The position numbers and the translations under genes are program-made. Positions 1 through 8,975 of a stretch of 64,000 bases of DNA are shown here, piece by piece. The notes beneath the pieces were generated by a model, which saw nothing but the letters and a program-made list of their open reading frames with translations, was not told the origin of the DNA and did not search any database. Origin of the DNA: Cacajao melanocephalus. Its lineage: Eukaryota; Chordata; Mammalia; Primates; Pitheciidae. The stretch lies in assembly GCA_963573385.1 (NCBI GenBank), contig CAUYLG010047227.1:1-64000 (forward strand), written 5' to 3'. Within the stretch, counting starts at the first letter, position 1. Every line of letters starts with the position of its first letter.

Positions 1-134
1 GGTCCTTCCTTTTATTAATTTTTAGGTCCAAAAAATGCCCACCTATTTATTCATTATCACCCCGTCCACGGTTTGTTCACCTAAGGCAGACAAAGCTTGA
101 GGCAGTGGCAGGTGCGGTGCCCCAAGCTGCCAAA

Positions 135-149
135 CCCCCCCCCCCCCCC
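135..149 (-). repeat. Poly-G run (sense strand) in PTMA intron 4
   Basis: Fifteen consecutive C on the plus strand, thus G15 in the transcript, begin 25 nt after the exon 4 donor. Runs of G near donors commonly bind hnRNP H/F. This run may help the sub-optimal GTGGGT donor, but that is inference. Confidence 0.85.
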
Positions 150-174
150 GCTTTCTTTTCACGCTAGAACCCAC

Positions 175-248
175 CTCATCATCTTCAGCTGCCCGCTTGC
201 CCGTAGCAGACTCAGCTTCCTCATCTTCATCTCCATCCTCCTCCTCAC
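175..248 (-). CDS. PTMA: PTMA coding exon 4 (through AAEDDE)
   Basis: After completing a Gly codon split across the intron, this exon encodes EEEDGDEDEEAESATGKRAA and then EDDE. The GKR basic pair is the first half of the bipartite nuclear localisation signal. The second basic cluster belongs to the next exon, which is off the window. The acceptor CCAG ends at 249. The exon ends in phase 0 after GAG at 175, followed by a weaker donor, GTGGGT. A 15-base G run (sense strand) starts 25 nt into the intron. Confidence 0.96.
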
Positions 249-691
249 CTGGAGAGATTCAAAGGCCAGGTAAAGCACACTGCCCTCCTACTGTGGCTCC
301 TGGGGAAATCCCGAGGAAGTTGTGGAGGACCACAAGGTCCCGGCTCTGCCTCTACTGCATGCAACTGGGCCAGTCAGGGCACCCATACCCACTGCACAGG
401 TGGACATCTCCAGAAGACAGAGGTCCAAGCAGCTGGACCCCAAGAGGCAAGCCAACAGATCAGTGGCTTTCAGAGCTGCACAAAAGATACTTTCAGGTGT
501 GAGAGTGAGTGAGTGGGTATGGGGCACAGCTTCATGTCAGGGAGACCCCAGTCTACAGGTGGGAGCCCAGGACCATGTGGCCCACTTGCCCCAAGTATCA
601 TGGTCCCACTCCCAGAAGCCCCCACTCCTTCCCCTTCTGCCAGACAAAACCAGGAAATAGTATTACCTGAGAAAGAGACTCAAGTACTCAC

Positions 692-788
692 CATCACCTT
701 CTTCTTCCTCCTCCTCTTCCTCCCCACCTTCTTCCTCTTCTTCATCTACCTCATTGTCAGCCTCCTGCTCCCCATTTTCCTCATTCTC
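692..788 (-). CDS. PTMA: PTMA coding exon 3, acidic core (residues 40 to about 71)
   Basis: This exon encodes the glutamate-rich core (NEENGEQEADNEVDEEEEEG onward) that makes prothymosin one of the most acidic human proteins. The acidic core carries the histone-binding activity. It ends in phase 1, and the donor GTGAGT is at 691-686. Two acceptor AGs lie in tandem (GAGGAG, 791-786). Use of the first gives an extra Glu codon and the 111-residue form (exon 692-788). Use of the second starts the exon at 785 and gives the 110-residue form. Confidence 0.96.
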
Positions 789-791
789 CTC
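786..791 (-). promoter_or_regulatory. PTMA: Tandem NAGNAG splice acceptor of PTMA exon 3
   Basis: The intron 2 / exon 3 border reads GAGGAG then AATGAG on the minus strand. Either AG can serve as acceptor, adding or skipping one Glu codon at position 40. This explains the 110- and 111-residue isoforms known for the protein. Confidence 0.9.
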
Positions 792-1068
792 AACAGAAAA
801 CAGGCCAAGTCATTATCAACTGACCAAGGCTGGGCAGTGTTTGCCCCAGGCCTGCCACCAGAGGCCACCGATGCACCTACAGCCTAGCCCAGCCCTCCCC
901 AGAGACCCTTCTCCAGGGAACACCCCCCAGGCTCCATCATGAAACCTGCACATTAACTGCCCCAGGGACCCGGGCTGCCCCCACCCTGAGCCAAGTCCAA
1001 ACTCAGAGCAGGGGAGCTCCTCTGACCCTATTTTTGTTCAGGCGCTGCCCAAAAGGTTTTTATATATA

Positions 1069-1132
1069 TTTAACTAGCAACAATCGCGCCTCAGGTAAAC
1101 CTCATTGGCTACAATACTGCCACTGTGCAAAG

Positions 1133-1134
<2 letters not shown>
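1069..1134 (-). pseudogene. U4 snRNA 5'-domain fragment in PTMA intron 2 (3'-truncated)
   Basis: On the minus strand from 1134 the sequence opens AGCTTTGCACAGTGGCAGTA and continues through GTAGCCAATGAGG and GAGGCGCGATTGTTGCTA. This matches about the first 65 nt of human U4 snRNA (U6-pairing stem II and the 5' stem-loop) with roughly half a dozen substitutions, several at CpG. The match ends at an A/T-rich stretch (TTAAATATATATAAAAA) at 1073-1057. The U4 3' domain and Sm site are absent. It looks like a 3'-truncated retropseudogene, in sense with PTMA. A TG repeat abuts its first base. Confidence 0.85.

Positions 1135-1180
<46 letters not shown>
1134..1180. repeat. (TG)n microsatellite in PTMA intron 2
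   Basis: An uninterrupted TG repeat of about 47 nt begins at the 5' end of the U4 fragment and lies about 70 nt downstream of the exon 2 donor. Being pure and long, it is expected to be length-polymorphic. Confidence 0.95.
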
Positions 1181-1183
<3 letters not shown>

Positions 1184-1249
1184 AAGTAGAGCAGGAAAAA
1201 CTTTGTGGGGCAGTAGCTGCCACGGCTCAGGAGTAAGGCGGATACTCAC

Positions 1250-1321
1250 CGCATTCCCGTTAGCAGGGGCGTCTCTTCCATTTTCCGCCTCTTCCACAAC
1301 TTCCTTCTTCTCCTTCAAGTC
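1250..1321 (-). CDS. PTMA: PTMA coding exon 2 (residues 16-39)
   Basis: This exon encodes 24 residues, starting DLKEKKEVVEEAEN and ending NGNA, phase 0 at both ends. It completes the thymosin alpha 1 segment (residues 2-29). In the known protein legumain cuts after Asn29, which is the N of EAEN here. The acceptor AG is at 1323-1322 behind a TTCCTTCTTCCC pyrimidine tract. The donor GTGAGT is at 1249-1244. The exon starts at GAC because that joins in frame to the AAG ending exon 1. Confidence 0.97.
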
Positions 1322-2334
1322 CTTCATAAGGGAAGAAGGAACCAGTAAGTCTTCTGAGCAACCCAGGGCAGGCAAAGGCACTGACAACTACAGGTCCGTA
1401 GGGCTGCTCTGTCCATCCCAAGAGTCGCATGCGACATGTGGAGAAGGACCAGATGCCCCTGCGGGACTAGTGTCTCCTGCTAGACCAGTGGAAGGCCCGC
1501 GGGGGCATCTGTGATCGGGTTTCCCATCCTTTAAGACCCGCTACAGCGGGTTCCCACTGCTCCCTGGCGCTTCCTAGGAAAGGAGCCATGTGGCGCCACA
1601 GCTCCAACCCGTCGGGCCGGGTGGACGAGCCCGGACACTCACGCCCATCAGCCTGCTTCCAAGAGCTGGGAGCTCCGCCCCGCGAGCCGTCTTGGAAGGC
1701 GGCAGGTTATGTTCCAGAAATAAATAAGGCTAGGAGGGAGGAGCCTGTGCGCAGGAGAGCCCCACCAGAGCGCCAGCCTGGTAAAGCCAATGAGGCTGCA
1801 CTGACTGGCCCCAGCTGCAAGCCCCGGCCAGGACAGGTCGCTGAAGATGCCAAAGCGCACCGAGCCCCCAAATCCGACAGCGGATAAACAGGCCACAGAC
1901 TGCTGCTTGGCGGTGCCCGAAGCTGGGGCCTGCCGCCGACTCAGAAGCGCTGCCCGGAGCGACCAAGTCCCAGCCTCCTCGCGGCGGTTCGGAGGTCCGG
2001 ACCGCACCTCAGGGGTGGGACTCTGCCTGTGATCTAAAAGTCAGTGCCGCCCCGGGTGTCCATTAACTTTTTCCACACCACACGGCCGCCAACACCAACA
2101 GGCGTCCCGCGGCTGGGACTGCGGGAGGCTCTCGGCCGCTGTCCACGAGCCCACCTGTTTGCCCTCTCCGTCCTGCCCGCCCGGCTCCGCGGACCCTGGT
2201 GCCGCCCGCTCTCGCCCCCTGGCGGCCGAAGCCCCGGGGAGCAGGTGGGGGCAGGGAGGTTGCGGCGCGCAGGCGCGCATCCCCCGCCCGGCGGGCTTTG
2301 CGCGCGGGCCTCCGCACGCATCGCGCGCAAGGAG

Positions 2335-2340
2335 CACGTG
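2335..2340. promoter_or_regulatory. CACGTG E-box in PTMA intron 1
   Basis: A perfect CACGTG palindrome in context GGAGCACGTGGCC lies inside the CpG island about 1.6 kb downstream of the start codon. PTMA is an established MYC target, and a MYC-responsive E-box has been reported in its first intron. This is the only CACGTG I noticed in the intron, so it is the likely element. Confidence 0.75.
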
Positions 2341-3913
2341 GCCTGGGGCCGCCGAGTGCGTCCCCGGCCTTGGAGACTCCGGGCCGGCAGGCAGAGCTCG
2401 CCGTGCCTCGCGCGCGAGTGGCACCTCAGGCAGCGGGACTCTCGACTCGACGCCTCCCTGCTGCCACCCTGGCAGGCGAGACGTGCGGGCCTGAATGACT
2501 ACATTTGGCGGGCAAAGTCCTCCGGGAGGTCACCCCGAAATCCAACCGGCTGCTTTAGTCTGAGACTGTCGGGGATGCGCATCTCCGGCTACTCATCGCC
2601 CTCGCGGTAAATCATCTTTTGGTGCTTCGGGAAAAATCGAACACCGAGGCCCAGGACTAGGAACCGTGTTCTCCCCCCATGAACTGGTTCCCGGACTGAG
2701 CCCAGAAGAGGCCACCAAGAGCCCCTGCGGAGATCCGGGGCCAGAGTTCGGCTCTGCCAAGGGAGTCGCCCCTGGGAGAGCCAGAGGTGACACCAGTGGC
2801 ACAAGGGTTAAGGAGACGCCAAGGTGATTCGCGCCAATCCCCACAGGGGAACGAGGGGCGCGAACGAGGGCCGAAGGATTAAGAAAAAGCCAGTCCGTCT
2901 GAGACCACTGCGCACCCGCTGAAAGCGGAGACCGTACCCAGGGCGGACAGCGGGACCGAGGCAGCGCTGAGAACAGGAGCGGAGCCGCGCCAGCCGCGCA
3001 GGACCTCATAGCCATGGGCAGTTGAACCCGCCTCGGGTCCCGGGTATCCCCCCAGTTCGGCCCTACTACCGGACTGTCGCGGCCGCGGTGTTGGTCCGCG
3101 TCACCCCGAGCTGCGGCGCACACGGTGCTCCCGGGCAGCCGCCGGGGGCGCCCATCGTCGCCGCGGCCCCGCGCTTCACTTTCTCTTTCCTCCCCCTACG
3201 ACGCGTGGGCTCGCCTCCACAGCCAAGCCCGGCACCGCGGTTGCATGACTGAAGCTGGGCGGCTGCTGCCGGCGCACTCACCTCGAAGGGCGCCCACCCC
3301 CGCCTCCCGGGGCGCCCAAAGCGGATAAGCCTGTCACACCTCCGCGAGGACAACCGACGTCGCGGCCCTCCGGCCCGCCGCCCCATCCGCCTTATTGGGG
3401 CTTAGTACAGATAAACCACCTCGGGTCCGCTGCAGGGCGCAAAACCGGCGGCCTGGAGCCTAACAAAGAGGAGCGCGGCCGGCGAGCGCCCGCAGCCACT
3501 TCCCGCAGCCGGCCCGCGCCCCAACACGCGCCCCCCAGCACTTCCGATTCCCAACGCGCTCGAGTTTCAAAGTTATTTCCATGCGCCCGGCGGGCCGACG
3601 ACCCCCAGCCAGGCCCTTCTCCTCCCGCCGCCACTCCGACGGCTCACAGACTAGTTTCGAGAGCACTGAGCCAGCCTCCGCGCTTAACCCTCGGCCCACT
3701 CCCCGACGGGCATCACGTCTGCCCGCGGCGATTGCCGCCCCCTCCCCCGCACCACACAAAGAGTGGGCTGCCTGAGGGCACCGCGCCGGGGGCGAGCCGT
3801 TTCACCGCAAGAGGAAGCAACAGCGGGCTTGAAGCAGTCCAGCTGCTGCGCTCCGAACACCGCCCTGGCGGCGGCGCGCGGACCCCGAGGGGGCGGGCGG
3901 CGTCCAACCTCAC

Positions 3914-3958
3914 CTTGGTGGTGATTTCGGAGCTGGTGTCTACCGCTGCGTCTGACAT
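3914..3958 (-). CDS. PTMA: PTMA coding exon 1 (residues 1-15)
   Basis: This exon encodes MSDAAVDTSSEITTK, the N-terminus of prothymosin alpha. After Met removal, Ser2 is acetylated in the known protein and begins thymosin alpha 1. The start sits in a strong context (CCCACCATGT, A at -3). The exon ends in phase 0 after AAG, and the donor GTGAGG follows at 3913-3908. Reading on past the donor gives a GC-rich extension unlike any prothymosin, so splicing here is clear. Confidence 0.97.
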
Positions 3959-4141
3959 GGTGGGGCACGCCGGTGATCCGATGCGGGGGATTAAAAAGAA
4001 AGCGAGAGTTCAGGGACTCTGGCGATAAAGCTGCCGGAGTCCGCGACGGCGAAGGTTAGGCGCGCGGCGGAGGCGGCTGCGGCGAGCAAGGAGTCGGACA
4101 AGGAACAATGCAAAGATGGCTTTTCAGAGCAGCCAGTGGGG
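3959..4141 (-). other. PTMA: PTMA 5' untranslated region (predicted)
   Basis: This is the part of exon 1 between the predicted start site and the ATG. It is GC-rich and has a CTTTCTTTTTAATCCCC stretch (4005-3989) about 30-47 nt before the start codon. No intron is evident. The transcription start is inferred from the TATA-like box at 4171-4164 and may be off by several bases. Confidence 0.75.
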
Positions 4142-4163
4142 GACTCACGCGGCGCCAGAAGCT

Positions 4164-4247
4164 TTAATATAGATTAGTGGGCGGCGCTCGGCTTCCCATG
4201 CCCAGACGCTATTGGCTGAGCGCAGGGAGCGGGTGCTCGCTCATTGG
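4164..4247 (-). promoter_or_regulatory. PTMA: PTMA core promoter: TATA-like box and two CCAAT boxes
   Basis: Read on the minus strand, a TATATTAA element lies at 4171-4164. Two CCAAT boxes (ATTGG on the plus strand) lie at 4211-4215 and 4243-4247, 32 bp apart, a spacing often seen in NF-Y promoters. A start site near 4135-4142 is predicted. The elements sit in a CpG island and the order CCAAT-CCAAT-TATA-ATG matches a minus-strand gene. Confidence 0.8.
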
Positions 4248-5229
4248 CTTGATTCCGAACAATGGACAAGCGTGCTTAAAGCGGCAGTGCTCCGGCGCGT
4301 CCCGCGCTGCGCAGTCGCCGGTCGCACTGTCATTCAAGGCCGGAGTTTGCCGGGTCTCAGCGGTGCCGAGGCCGCGGGGGAGGGGTGCGCGGGCGCGTTC
4401 CAGACGCGCGCTCCCGCAGCTGTTTTGCTGGGGCTGCTGACGCAGAAAGCCAAAGCGCGGCAAAGCTGCCCGCCCAGCTCTCTTCCCTCCCCCTCTCGCC
4501 CTCCCCGCGACTGCTCGGAAGGAGGGGGAGGGAAGAGGGGGCGGTGGCGGGTGCACGACGGCTGCCAGCGCGGGGGAGGGGAAGGCGGGGTGCTGGGCCG
4601 CGCTCGCCCCGGGCGGTGCCCAGCCCAGTGCCCGCGGAGGTGCCCGCCCCCCGCGCCTTCGATCAAGTACAGTCCCAGTGCAAGTGGACGGAAGCCCCAC
4701 GACGAGCAACAAGGTCACGAGGCCGAGACCCGGGCACCTGGGCCGCACCGTCCCTCTCCCACGCACTCGCGCCCGCCCAGGGCAGGGCACCCCTAGTCCC
4801 GTGGGCAAGTGACCCCGTTTGCCCACCACCAGGTCCGACGTCCGTCGGCCAAGCCAGTCAACAAAATCGGGCACCGTGCCAAGCACACAGGGATTCATGC
4901 ATCAAGGGGACTCGATGAGCGATGCCGGCTCCTGCCCTCGAGTGGGACAGCCCGTGGGCCCCGCACGGCATAGCGGGCCCCTCAGTCTAGGGCTCTGGTT
5001 AGGGTCCGTCCCGAGCGGCCACTGCCGTCGCGACAGTCTCAGGGCGGCCGCCTTCCAGCGGCCCGCCGGGCCATCGAGTCTACCCTCCCACCCCACTGCT
5101 GGACTGCGATGGGCACATGGACACTGCGGAGTTACTCGGGGGAAATAATCGTCTCTTGAGCCAGTTGGGCTAATCCTTGGGGTTTAGGGGACCATTTAGA
5201 GAAATTTGGGGGGCCATTTAGAGAACCAT

Positions 5230-6130
5230 GCGGAGCCCCGAGAAAGAGGAGCGTCAAGACGCCACACTCAAGATGGCGCTGAGCTCGGCAAGTGTGGCGT
5301 GACGTAGCGATCTAGCCCACGTGGGCGATCCAAGAACGAGAGGCTACGCCGGCCTTATCGCCACCGCACTTGGCTGTCGAACTAAGAAATCCACTGTGTG
5401 GGAAAAAAGACCAGAATAGGTGAAAAGAGATTCTTGAAATTTACCTGTGCCACACACAAAATGGCGATAGGTAGCGTTCGTCCCTGTGCTGCCAAAAGGG
5501 GGCGCCCGACACGGAAGGCGGGACTCCGGAGAGACGAGAGCACATTGGCCGAGAGTGGCGGGCGAACACAAAGTTGACGCTTTGCGTCCTGCCATTGGCA
5601 GTTCCTGCCGTTTGTCTCTCGGGTGCCGCCGAGCTGGGAATGAGGAAAACCCGGAGTGTAGGATCGGGGAGGGCCGACGATGCCAAGTCCAGCCAAGCTT
5701 GCGCTCGGGGCTAGAAGAGAGACTGAGTCTCCCTTCTCGGTTTCATTAGGTAATGGGCTAGATGGCTCCATCCCCACAGCGGGGCTTTGCTGAGCTTAGC
5801 ACGCACTCTCCCGGCGGGGAGGAGGCGCGCAGTGTCGGGCGCCACCCCGTCTCCCGCACGCATCCGGCCCGCATCCCTGTTCCCAGGTGCCCGTCTGGCC
5901 GCTGCACTGTTGGCTTTTCCCGAGCGAGTTTTAGTTTAGGAAGAAGCCCGGGTTCCCAGTACTTTGGCTTGAAGAAACGTGGGGCAGATGCTAGGCAGGG
6001 CGTGGATACCGCTCCACCACCCGCTGCCCAGCCGTCACCCTCCTGTGCGGCGGCGAAGGGACGCCCGCTGGGCCTCCGCCCTGCCCCTAGGCGCCCCAAT
6101 GGCTGGAGGTGGCATTCTCCTCTGGGCAGG
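5230..6130. promoter_or_regulatory. Second CpG-rich promoter-like block upstream of PTMA
   Basis: CpG density rises again after a dip at about 5.11-5.23 kb. Motifs visible are AAGATGGCGC (YY1-type, 5270-5279), GTGACGTA (CRE-type, 5299-5306), a 12-bp palindrome GCCCACGTGGGC with an E-box core (5315-5326), AAAATGGCG (5458-5466), and ATTGG at about 5544 and 5594. It lies 1.1 kb or more upstream of the PTMA start and could be a distal element, an alternative promoter, or the promoter of a divergent non-coding transcript. No protein-coding exon is recognised. Confidence 0.55.
5259..5300. repeat. Inverted repeat (hairpin-capable) with 10-bp perfect arms
   Basis: ACGCCACACT at 5259-5268 is the exact reverse complement of AGTGTGGCGT at 5291-5300, with 22 nt between them. 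Beyond the arms, GTCA and TGAC continue the pairing past a short bulge. The YY1-type motif lies in the loop. Confidence 0.8.
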
Positions 6131-7146
6131 CGCGCCCCAATCCTGGGGACTCACAGTGCTGTTATCGAGAACCACGCTTCTCAACTCTTTATCCGTTCCC
6201 CTCCCTCCTACCGCCAGTCTGTCTTGACCGCCGCTTAGACCTGGGGCGGCCCTTCACAGAGAGGAAGGGCTCCTCGGCCTCAGCCCCCGTGACCCCCTCC
6301 TTTGTTTCACATTCTCAGAGAGTTGGAGGGATTATGCGTTTCGTAAACGGGGAGACAGAGCGCTTTCCACCTGCGGCGCATCCATTAAGTTCCAGTTACC
6401 TTGGGGGGATTGTTTTTTCCACAAAACCCGGATGCAGTGAGAGCCTTGCCTCTACCACCTCTAAGCATCGAGTTTTCCCCCTAGTCTGGATGGTGGCCTT
6501 CGGGCAGTGGCCTGTGTCCACAGCTGAAATCCGGACTGACAATTTTGGATTCAGGCCGTTGTGGGAGCGGGAAGGTCAAACACCCAGGAAGAACTGATGA
6601 ATGTGAATTTCCCTCTAAGAACTGCTTTGCGTGACATTCCCATGCAGGTGGCTTTGCTACAAGTGGGTGAGGAAAGCTCATGCCCACTGGTTCCAGACCC
6701 ACCACTTAAATTTCCCAGACACTCACTGAATGGCCGCTGAGTACATGGCAGTGAGCCCTTGGCACATGCTTCATTTTCATGTACAAGGTGGGTAGGAGTT
6801 ACGGAGTTGAACCATATGAAACATGTTTATGTAGGTCAAAACCAACTGAAAATCAACACATTTACAGGTTCAATCTCTGATATAACCCTCCTTTTAACAA
6901 ATCATAAAAGCAGACCTAGGGATTTTAGCCAGGGACTTGGAGTTACCCACTGGATCAGTGATGGCGCCAAGGCTAAGCCCGAAAACAGAGGAATCTGCAT
7001 TTTTAGATGAACCCTGGGGTGGAAGTTGGCACCATGGACTTTCCCTTTAACCCTGAAGTGTGGCATCTGACAGCTCATAAGTCATTTAGGCTGTGAAGAA
7101 CCGTGTTCCTTCAGCAACAGGTAGCTCCCTACCTCTTTTGCTGTTG
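6130..7146. other. Single-copy stretch, no gene recognised
   Basis: The CpG-rich sequence fades by about 6.3 kb into ordinary single-copy DNA. I see no exon, RNA gene or recognisable repeat. The reading frames here resemble no known family. Confidence 0.6.
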
Positions 7147-7282
7147 CTTTTTTTTTTTTTTTTAATGGAGACAGGGTTTCACTATGTTGGTCAGGCTGGT
7201 CTCAAACTCCGGACCTCAAGTGATCCACCTGCCTCGGCCTCCCAAAGTGCTGGGCTTACAGGCGTGAGCCACCGCACCCGGA
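7147..7282 (-). mobile_element. Alu, 3' half only
   Basis: A poly-T start is followed directly by the right-arm segment (GGTTTCACTATGTTGG) through GAGCCACCGCACCCGG. The left-arm half is missing. Confidence 0.9.
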
Positions 7283-7292
7283 CGCTTTGTTG

Positions 7293-7532
7293 GTTTTTTT
7301 TTTTTTTGAGACAGAATCTCGCTCTGGCATGACCTCGGCTCACTGCAACCTCAGCCTCCTGAGTAGCTAGGATTGCAGGAGCGTACCACCACACCTAGCT
7401 AATTTTTGTATTTTTAGTAGAGATGGGGTTTTACCATATTGGCCAGGCTGGTCTCGAACTCCTGATCTCATGATCTGCTCACCTCAGCCTCCTAAAGTGC
7501 TGGGATTACAGGCATAAGCCACCAGGCCCGGC
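7293..7532 (-). mobile_element. Alu with internal deletion
   Basis: GAGACAGAATCTCGCTC to ACCAGGCCCGGC. About 50 bp between the CTCTGG and CATGACCTCGG portions are missing compared with a full Alu. Confidence 0.9.
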
Positions 7533-7539
7533 TTTTTGT

Positions 7540-7836
7540 TGTTGTTTTTTGAGACAGAGTCTTGCTCTGTCACCCGGGCTGGAGTGCAGTGGCACAATCT
7601 CAGCTTACTGCAACCTCTGCCTCCCCAGTTCAAGTGATTCTCCTGCCTCCCTCACTGTCCCGAGAAGCCAGGATTACAGGTCCCTACTACCACGCCAGCT
7701 AATCTTTGTATTTTTAGTAGAGACAGGGTTTCACCATGTTGGCCAGTGTGGTCTCGAACTCCTGACCTCAAGTGATCTGCCTGCCTCAGCCTCCCAAAGT
7801 GCTCCCAAATTATAGTCGTGAGCCACCGCACCGGCT
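7540..7836 (-). mobile_element. Alu, near full length
   Basis: GTTTTTTGAGACAGAGTC to GAGCCACCGCACCGGC, the third minus-strand Alu in a row. Confidence 0.93.
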
Positions 7837-8069
7837 CTCTTTTTGCTGTTTCTGAACAGACTGTTCTTCCTGTCCCCTGTCACTTCCACTCATTGATACA
7901 TTTCATGCTCTTTGTTATTACACAAGAGGTCAGGCACTTCTATAGCCTTGCCCTTCAACCCCCCAAGACAAGTGACCTGGTAAGTCTCCTTTCCTGACCC
8001 CAGTCTGAGATACAGTGGGCTTAGGCTAGAGCTGCTCTGAGCAAAGGCCCCAAATGGCCTCCAGGCATG

Positions 8070-8200
8070 TTTTGTTTTTTGTTTTGAGACCGCGTCTTGC
8101 TATGTTGCCCAGGCTGGACTCCAACTCCTGAGCTCAAGTTATCCTCCCACCTAAGCCTCCTGAGTGTCTGGGACAACAGATGCTTGCCACTGTGCCTGGC
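8070..8200 (-). mobile_element. Alu monomer (FLAM-like)
   Basis: GTTTTGAGACCGCGTCTTGC to GCCACTGTGCCTGGC. It is a single diverged arm of about 130 bp with no second arm, typical of a free monomer or old truncated Alu. Confidence 0.8.
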
Positions 8201-8291
8201 ATTTTTGGGGGGAATTTTCACAGGGATACCTCTGAGTGGCCTACACACTGTCCAGATGGCCCACAGGCCTCTCCCTGCCCAGCCTGAGTAA

Positions 8292-8721
<430 letters not shown>

Positions 8722-8732
8722 CTCTCTTTTTT

Positions 8733-8877
8733 ATTTTTTGTTATTTTATTTTATTTATTTTCTTTTTTTTTGAGACAGAGTTTTGCTCCTGTTGCCCATG
8801 CTGGAGTGCAATGGCACGATCATGGCTAACTGCAACATCTGCCTCCCGGGTTCAAGCAATAAATAAATAAATAAATA
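8733..8877 (-). mobile_element. Truncated Alu flanked by T-rich and (AAAT)n sequence
   Basis: A TTTTA-type low-complexity start leads to TGAGACAGAGTTTTGCTCC. The Alu stops after GGTTCAAGCAATAAAT, where an (AAAT)n run takes over and a MIR follows. Confidence 0.8.
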
Positions 8878-8975
8878 ATAAGAGAAGACAATAATAGTTC
8901 CTACCTTGCAGGATTATTGTGAGAACTGAATAAGTTAATATTCAGAAAGTGCTGCAAATAGCGCCTGACACATCT
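8878..8975 (+). mobile_element. MIR fragment
   Basis: ATAATAGTTCCTACCTTGC, TTGTGAGAACTGAATAAGTT and a GCCTGACACAT-type end match the 3' half of the tRNA-derived MIR consensus. Confidence 0.75.

Larger units (their letters stand above)
1..4141 (-). other. PTMA: PTMA gene, prothymosin alpha, 5' four of five exons (3' end off window)
   Basis: PTMA encodes a small, highly acidic, intrinsically disordered nuclear protein of 110 or 111 residues. It binds histones, takes part in chromatin remodelling and inhibits apoptosome formation. The N-terminal 28 residues after Met are the source of thymosin alpha 1. The sequence shows a CpG-island promoter, exon 1 with the start codon at 3958, and exons 2-4, all with GT/AG borders. 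Intron lengths are about 2.6 kb, 461 bp and 443 bp. Joined exons give 95 codons, or 96 with the alternative acceptor. With the known 15-residue last exon this matches the family length of 110/111. The last coding exon (acidic tail and KKQK-type nuclear localisation signal) and the 3' UTR lie left of base 1. Introns and a matching promoter show that this is the parent gene and not one of its many processed pseudogenes. Confidence 0.97.
1880..5100. promoter_or_regulatory. CpG island over PTMA promoter, exon 1 and most of intron 1
   Basis: CpG density is high from about 1.88 to 5.1 kb and falls on both sides; edges were judged by eye. The island covers the TATA/CCAAT promoter, exon 1 and the distal part of intron 1. 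It contains no Alu, as is usual for a constitutively open promoter. Reading frames here are by-products of GC richness and resemble no known family. Confidence 0.85.

Noticed and set aside
1125..1514. 129-codon plus-strand frame starting MQSCVCVCVC
   Set aside because: It translates the TG microsatellite and then runs antisense to PTMA exon 2.
3713..3913. Extension of the PTMA start frame past exon 1 (VRLDAARPLG...)
   Set aside because: This is intron 1 read-through. The GTGAGG donor after AAG and the match of exon 2 to residue 16 show splicing.
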